Below, one piece after another: positions 59,229 to 64,000 of a stretch of 64,000 nucleotides of DNA (positions are counted from its first letter, which is position 1; every line of letters starts with the position of its first letter). Source of the stretch: Sediminibacterium sp. (lineage in GTDB: Bacteria > Bacteroidota > Bacteroidia > Chitinophagales > Chitinophagaceae). A program made the translations under genes and the position numbers. The notes under the pieces are model-generated. The model was not told where the DNA came from and ran no database searches. It saw nothing but the letters and a program-made list of their open reading frames with translations. The stretch covers positions 186,001 through 250,000 of the forward strand of contig JAOASM010000050.1 in the NCBI GenBank assembly GCA_030158665.1. The letters run 5' to 3'.

Positions 59229-62200
59229 TTAAAATCCTACGTTCAAGCCTAAAGTGTAAGATTTTGTGTTAGGAATAGTATTGTGGTCAAGACCGCGATC
59301 AAATGCTGAGTTCGTAGAATAGTTTACCTCAGGATCCATACCAGTGTAAGGAGTGAAAGTTAACAAGTTACGACCAGATAATACTAATTGTAAACGATTT
59401 GCAAATTTGATTTTAGTCAATTTAGCAATATCAACGCCTACAGAAAGATTTCTTAAACGCCAGAAAGAAGCGTCTTCGTAGAAATAGTTCTTAGTACCAT
59501 TTGCAGCTCCACCAGCATAAACACTTCTATAGAAAGCAGTATAAGCTTGAGTTTCGCCATTGATTGTAACAGGAATGTCATAATCAGAGTGAATACCATC
59601 ACGATACATCCATTGTTTAGTTTGGTTGTACAAGTGTGCTCCTGCAACCCAATCCCATTGCATGTTAAATGTGAAAATGCCTTTGTACTGTAAATTATTG
59701 ATAAAGCTCATGTTGAACTTAGGGTTTGGATCACCTAAACTAGATTGTCCAGGAATCGCTACAGTTTGCTTAGTTGCTTTGTTTACTACCCAACCGTTGC
59801 TAGCCACTTCATATTGAGATCTTGACGCTTCTGGGATAACTGGTAAACCAGTAGCAGGGTTAATATCTGTCAAAGACTTCATTAACTTAAATCCAAAGAA
59901 CTGTCCAATTTTATATCCTTGTTGTAATGTAATACCTACACTACCTGCAGAAGATAATAAAATAACTGGAGGTCCTTTTACATAAGAAATCTCAGAACTT
60001 TGTTGAGAATAATTGGTGATGAAATCCCAGTTGAAATCTTTACCAGAATACACGTTCAAGTTTAATGAAGCTTGTAAACCGCTTGATTTCAAACCAAACG
60101 CATTATCTAATTTACCACCCACACCTGTTGAAGGTGCAGCGTCTACTCTATAAATTGCATTTGCTGTTTCTCTATTCCAGAAAGTAGCAGAAACATTCGC
60201 TGTTTTAAGCCATTGTCCTTTTCCTAAAGTCAAAGTCATATCTGTACCATACTCAGTCTCTTTAGATAACTCAACAGATAAGTTTGGATTTGGATTGGTT
60301 GTAGGGAAAGTGAATACGCTAGATCCACCTAAGTTAGCAGCACCCAACACAGTAAAACGTTGGAACGCACCAGGTTGAATACCCGCTTCACCATAACCAG
60401 CTCTTAATTTAAATTCAGAGATTACATTTGAAATTTTTGAATTCTGCCAGAACTTTAAGTTAGATAAAGTCAAGAAGAAGTCACCTCTAGGGAATGTTTG
60501 TGCAGTTGCACCAGAACCGAACGCAGAAGAGAAGTCACTTCTAACACCCACAGAGAAACCTGTGAAGTTGGAGTACTCAAATCTTTGATTTGCTAAAATA
60601 CCATAAGTTACAAATGGCTCAATATAATCAGTCAATACTTTGTAAGTAGCTGCCTGAGACATGTTCCATGGGGCATAACCTGGACCATCAAAACCAGCTG
60701 CAGCAAAAGACTTTAATTGATTACGACGGTAATCAAATGCAGCAGTTGTGAAAGTTTTTAAAGGAATATTGATATTGAAATCTTTTTCAAAATCCGTACG
60801 GAAATTCACTGTTCCAATAAAGTTTTGGAAAGTTGTTCTGTCTACGAAATTGTTGATCTCACCAGTTGTAAAAGCTGTAGGTGCAGAAGAATAGTTATAC
60901 ATATAACGATTCTGTAACACTCTATTTTTGTTATCCCATTGCTCCGCATACTTATAAGTTGTATTGCTGTTACTATAGTTCAATGCATATTTTGCATCAA
61001 ATTCTAAAAACTTAGGTAACTTATAGTTTAAGTTGAAGCTTTGGATAACGTCCACTGTCGCAATCAAAGTGCTAGACTCTTGATTGGTAGAGAATGGATT
61101 TGAGTGGTTTACACCACCCGCTGCACCAAAATAAGTTGCATACTTTCCATCTTCGTTCTTTTGATCAAACGGCAAGAAAGGACGAGCATTATTGATGGCA
61201 AAAACTACGTTACGGCCAGTTTGGTCATTCAACGTATTTTTTGTGTACACTAACTGAGTGGTGCTAGTAAATTTCAAACCCTTCGCTAATTCAAAACCTA
61301 ATTTAGAAGTTAAGTTAGAACGTGAGAAGTCACCATTGTTGATGAAGTTTGAATTTTGTTGGTTGTTTGAAGCAGAAAATAAGAAGTCAAACTTATCTTT
61401 TGCACCAGACATAGTTACTGAGTTATTCAATGCATAGCTTTGTTGTAAGAACATCTTGTAATGGTCGATGTACTTTAAGTTTGCATTGTAAGGTTTGTTT
61501 TGGTAGCTCGTTACACCTAAAGAGTTGTACTGAACGTCACCATTGTAAACCAAAGTAGAAGGATCTAAAGTCATAATTGCTCCAGAACCAGTCAATACGT
61601 TGTTTTGAGCATCTGTAACAAAGGCATGGTTTTTAGCTTTAGATAAACCACCAATGTTTAATAATTCATTGGTTGTTGCACTTGAGCTAAATTCAATGTT
61701 TACTTTGCCAGCTTTACCTTTTTTAGTAAACAATTGAATTACACCATTCGCACCTTGCGCACCATATAAAGATGCAGCAGCAGCACCTTGTACTACCTCT
61801 ACTCTTTCAATAATGTTTACGTCAATAGAGTTTAAACTTGTTCCACGCGCTTCAATACCATCGATCAAAATCATTGGTGAAGTTCCACCTTGAACAGAGT
61901 TAATACCTCTTAATAAGATTTGTAAAGGACGGCCAGGGTTACCATTGGTACTAGAAATTTGAGCACCAGCGATTTGACCAACCAATTGTTGTCCTACATC
62001 ACCTGTGGGTACTTTAACTTGGCTAGAAAGGTTTACAGATTCAACTGCCACCGCTAACTTCTTTTTACTTGTAGCTGAACCAACACCAGTAACTACAACC
62101 TCGCTCAACGCTTTTACGTCAGAAGTCAATACGATTGTTAAGTTAGCGTTGTTAGCAGATACTTGCTTGCTTTCAAAGCCTAAAGCTGAAATCAATAAAG

Positions 62201-62405
62201 TAGCGCCTTTTTTTACCGAAATTGTAAATGTACCATCATTGCCGGCACTTACACCTTTAGTAGTGCTTTTCTCAAGTACACTTGCTCCGGCAACAGGATC
62301 ATTCTTTTCATCAATAACCTTACCGGTTATAGTAACTGTTTGTGCGAAACCAACCATAATGGTCATTAAGAATGCACAAACACTTACAATGATTTTTTTA
62401 CTCAT
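59229..62405 (-). CDS. SusC/RagA-family TonB-linked outer membrane protein
   Basis: VTITGKVIDEKNDPVAGASVLEKSTTKGVSAGNDGTFTISV, plug NSVQGGTSPMILIDG...GAAAASLYGAQGANGVIQLFTKKGK. Confidence 0.95.
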   Translation of the reverse strand: MSKKIIVSVCAFLMTIMVGFAQTVTITGKVIDEKNDPVAGASVLEKSTTKGVSAGNDGTFTISVKKGATLLISALGFESKQVSANNANLTIVLTSDVKALSEVVVTGVGSATSKKKLAVAVESVNLSSQVKVPTGDVGQQLVGQIAGAQISSTNGNPGRPLQILLRGINSVQGGTSPMILIDGIEARGTSLNSIDVNIIERVEVVQGAAAASLYGAQGANGVIQLFTKKGKAGKVNIEFSSSATTNELLNIGGLSKAKNHAFVTDAQNNVLTGSGAIMTLDPSTLVYNGDVQYNSLGVTSYQNKPYNANLKYIDHYKMFLQQSYALNNSVTMSGAKDKFDFLFSASNNQQNSNFINNGDFSRSNLTSKLGFELAKGLKFTSTTQLVYTKNTLNDQTGRNVVFAINNARPFLPFDQKNEDGKYATYFGAAGGVNHSNPFSTNQESSTLIATVDVIQSFNLNYKLPKFLEFDAKYALNYSNSNTTYKYAEQWDNKNRVLQNRYMYNYSSAPTAFTTGEINNFVDRTTFQNFIGTVNFRTDFEKDFNINIPLKTFTTAAFDYRRNQLKSFAAAGFDGPGYAPWNMSQAATYKVLTDYIEPFVTYGILANQRFEYSNFTGFSVGVRSDFSSAFGSGATAQTFPRGDFFLTLSNLKFWQNSKISNVISEFKLRAGYGEAGIQPGAFQRFTVLGAANLGGSSVFTFPTTNPNPNLSVELSKETEYGTDMTLTLGKGQWLKTANVSATFWNRETANAIYRVDAAPSTGVGGKLDNAFGLKSSGLQASLNLNVYSGKDFNWDFITNYSQQSSEISYVKGPPVILLSSAGSVGITLQQGYKIGQFFGFKLMKSLTDINPATGLPVIPEASRSQYEVASNGWVVNKATKQTVAIPGQSSLGDPNPKFNMSFINNLQYKGIFTFNMQWDWVAGAHLYNQTKQWMYRDGIHSDYDIPVTINGETQAYTAFYRSVYAGGAANGTKNYFYEDASFWRLRNLSVGVDIAKLTKIKFANRLQLVLSGRNLLTFTPYTGMDPEVNYSTNSAFDRGLDHNTIPNTKSYTLGLNVGF

Positions 62406-62441
62406 GTTGTTTTGTTTTGTAATTAAAATTTTCTAAAAATT

Positions 62442-62493
62442 AGAAGGGATGTTTGATAGCAAATTGTGATAAGCGGTAAAAAACATCCCTTCT
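62442..62493 (-). promoter_or_regulatory. perfect 13-bp inverted repeat (26-nt spacer) in susC leader
   Basis: agaagggatgttt ... aaacatcccttct, 36 nt upstream of the susC start. Confidence 0.65.
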
Positions 62494-62748
62494 CTAGACG
62501 AATATAATGAAGATTTAACAATACGATAACTAAAAAACAAACAAAAAAATGACTAAAATCATAACAAACGTTCGCTTCATTTTAACGTTCAGTCATCGAT
62601 GTTGCAACTTTATAAAAAATTGAAAAGTTATATTATTAAACTTAAATAAGGGTAAATGAATTGATTATGAATAGATTAAGTCAAATAACTAGTGTTTACG
62701 ACTTTGACTAAGAATAAAATGTAAATTCATTTTTCAAATAATTGAACC

Positions 62749-63453
62749 ATGAAATTTTTTTACCTATTCATTCTAATTTTTTCAGTAAGCGCTGCACAAG
62801 GTCAAACCTTAAACAATTTCAGTTTAAAAGATATTGGTCAATCGATGTTGGTGGTAACCGATGGTAATGGCAAAACAATTAATATGGGACTTGACATGGA
62901 GAACTATGGCTCTCCGTTTTTTGATACTGAATTTTATCCTGCAGATATTACCTTAATCAGTGGTCAACGATATGAAAATGTCCCGATAAAAATTAATCTA
63001 TTGAGTAACGAAATTATTTTTAAATCAGACAATGGAAAAGAGTTAGCGATACTTCCTGCAATTCAATCCTTATTGCTCAAAAAAAATGGCACTCCATTTT
63101 TATTTGAATATGGCTACCCTGTTTTTGATAAACAAAATGGAAAAACAATTTATCAAGTGTTAGAAAAGGGAGAGATTAGTTTATTAAAATATTATTTTGT
63201 TCAAGTCACAGAAGCAAAGCCATACAGCAGTGCAACCATGCTGAGAACCATTGAAAAATTTCCCAAATTATTTGTGTACAACAAAAACATTGGATTAAAA
63301 AAAGCCCCCAAATCAAACGAAGACATAGCAGAAATTTTTAATGTAGAAAACGAAAGACTGACTAAAATTATTGAATCAAATAAATTAAAAATAAAAAAAG
63401 AAGAGGACCTGATAAAGTGCATCCAACACTTCAATCAACAAATTAAAAAATAG
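62749..63453 (+). CDS. secreted protein of unknown function (paralogue of 56768..57469)
   Basis: Signal MKFFYLFILIFSVSAAQGQ; VPIKINLLSNEIIFKSDNGKE, YPVFDKQN, KLKIKKEEDLIKCIQHFN. Confidence 0.65.
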   Translation: MKFFYLFILIFSVSAAQGQTLNNFSLKDIGQSMLVVTDGNGKTINMGLDMENYGSPFFDTEFYPADITLISGQRYENVPIKINLLSNEIIFKSDNGKELAILPAIQSLLLKKNGTPFLFEYGYPVFDKQNGKTIYQVLEKGEISLLKYYFVQVTEAKPYSSATMLRTIEKFPKLFVYNKNIGLKKAPKSNEDIAEIFNVENERLTKIIESNKLKIKKEEDLIKCIQHFNQQIKK

Positions 63454-63463
63454 TTCTTCTAAG

Positions 63464-63925
63464 TTATTTTCTTTTAATAATGTCAGCGATAATTTTTAAG
63501 TGATGATGGGTGTGGATACTTAAGAAACGGATGGTTTGCTTTTTATTCAATGCGCCAAAATAAGGATGCATGAAATATTGATTTTCTTGACAATCTTTTA
63601 AATAATTTAAAGCTTGAAAAGTATGTTTTATGCTATCTTCTAAAGATTGTTTATTCAAATCAGCACCAGGCAGGACTACTTTTGGCGCTTTCGCTTTCCC
63701 ACGTGGTATAAAGTTCAATAAAAACACCCAACTACGACTAAAATTAAATTTTTTCTGATACAAGCTAGGATCCGACTGCGCCACAGTTGAAGTAATTTGC
63801 TTGATCACCAATAAGCTGTGTTCAATGTGCCATCCAACACTGCCAGACGAAATAGATTGATCTATCTTATCAAATGCAGACAAGTACTGTGTTAACTCCT
63901 GAACTTTAGTTTCTAGTTTTTTCAT
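63464..63925 (-). CDS. DUF1569/DinB-like four-helix protein
   Basis: VGWHIEHSLLVI, HPYFGALNKKQTIRFLSIHTHHHLKII. Confidence 0.75.
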   Translation of the reverse strand: MKKLETKVQELTQYLSAFDKIDQSISSGSVGWHIEHSLLVIKQITSTVAQSDPSLYQKKFNFSRSWVFLLNFIPRGKAKAPKVVLPGADLNKQSLEDSIKHTFQALNYLKDCQENQYFMHPYFGALNKKQTIRFLSIHTHHHLKIIADIIKRK

Positions 63926-64000
63926 GTAGGCCATCAAATTAATTCAAATACTTTAAAATTCAATAATAAAACCCACAGTTGGAATAAACGTGCCTTCGGC

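Noticed and set aside
62005-62436. 143-aa plus-strand ORF
   Set aside because: Antisense to the susC N-terminus; composition of a shadow frame
1-64000. tRNA/rRNA, IS elements, prophage, defence systems
   Set aside because: No transposase, integrase, restriction, toxin-antitoxin or Cas-like protein in the translations, and no tRNA-like cloverleaf noticed by eye; a tRNAscan/ISfinder run would be decisive

Overview
64 kb of a Bacteroidota chromosome (Chitinophagaceae-like by gene content: SusC/SusD pair, long PurF, TANNTTTG promoters). It is mostly ordinary, densely packed core and metabolic genes. I see no phage, IS, CRISPR or tRNA/rRNA. Main blocks: typA (partial); RND efflux pair; chrA; recQ; kdsD-manC-fabH-like; purF-surA-infB-nusA-rimP; paiB/lrp divergent from ald; a TonB-dependent receptor with a repeat-rich lipoprotein; beta-carbonic anhydrase-SulP; a CLC antiporter with fluoride-clade-like motifs; a trx/rhodanese cluster; rib genes; tandem pirins; a T1SS-like ABC-HlyD-TolC set; pabBC; and a SusCD locus flanked by two paralogous unknown genes. 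The signals most worth a second look are non-coding: (1) TANNTTTR boxes exactly 12 nt before the ATG of five genes, suggesting leaderless mRNAs; (2) a tandem ~11-bp repeat array upstream of the TonB receptor; (3) a perfect 13-bp inverted repeat in the susC leader; (4) a hairpin between infB and surA that pairs fully only as RNA of the transcribed strand; (5) a perfect 11-bp inverted repeat before SulP; (6) a GTGA-N6-TCAC palindrome in the trx/rhodanese intergenic region. The most unusual proteins are the ABC transporter with a degenerate signature motif and the paralogous secreted family flanking susCD. All family calls are from reading the translations; no searches were run.
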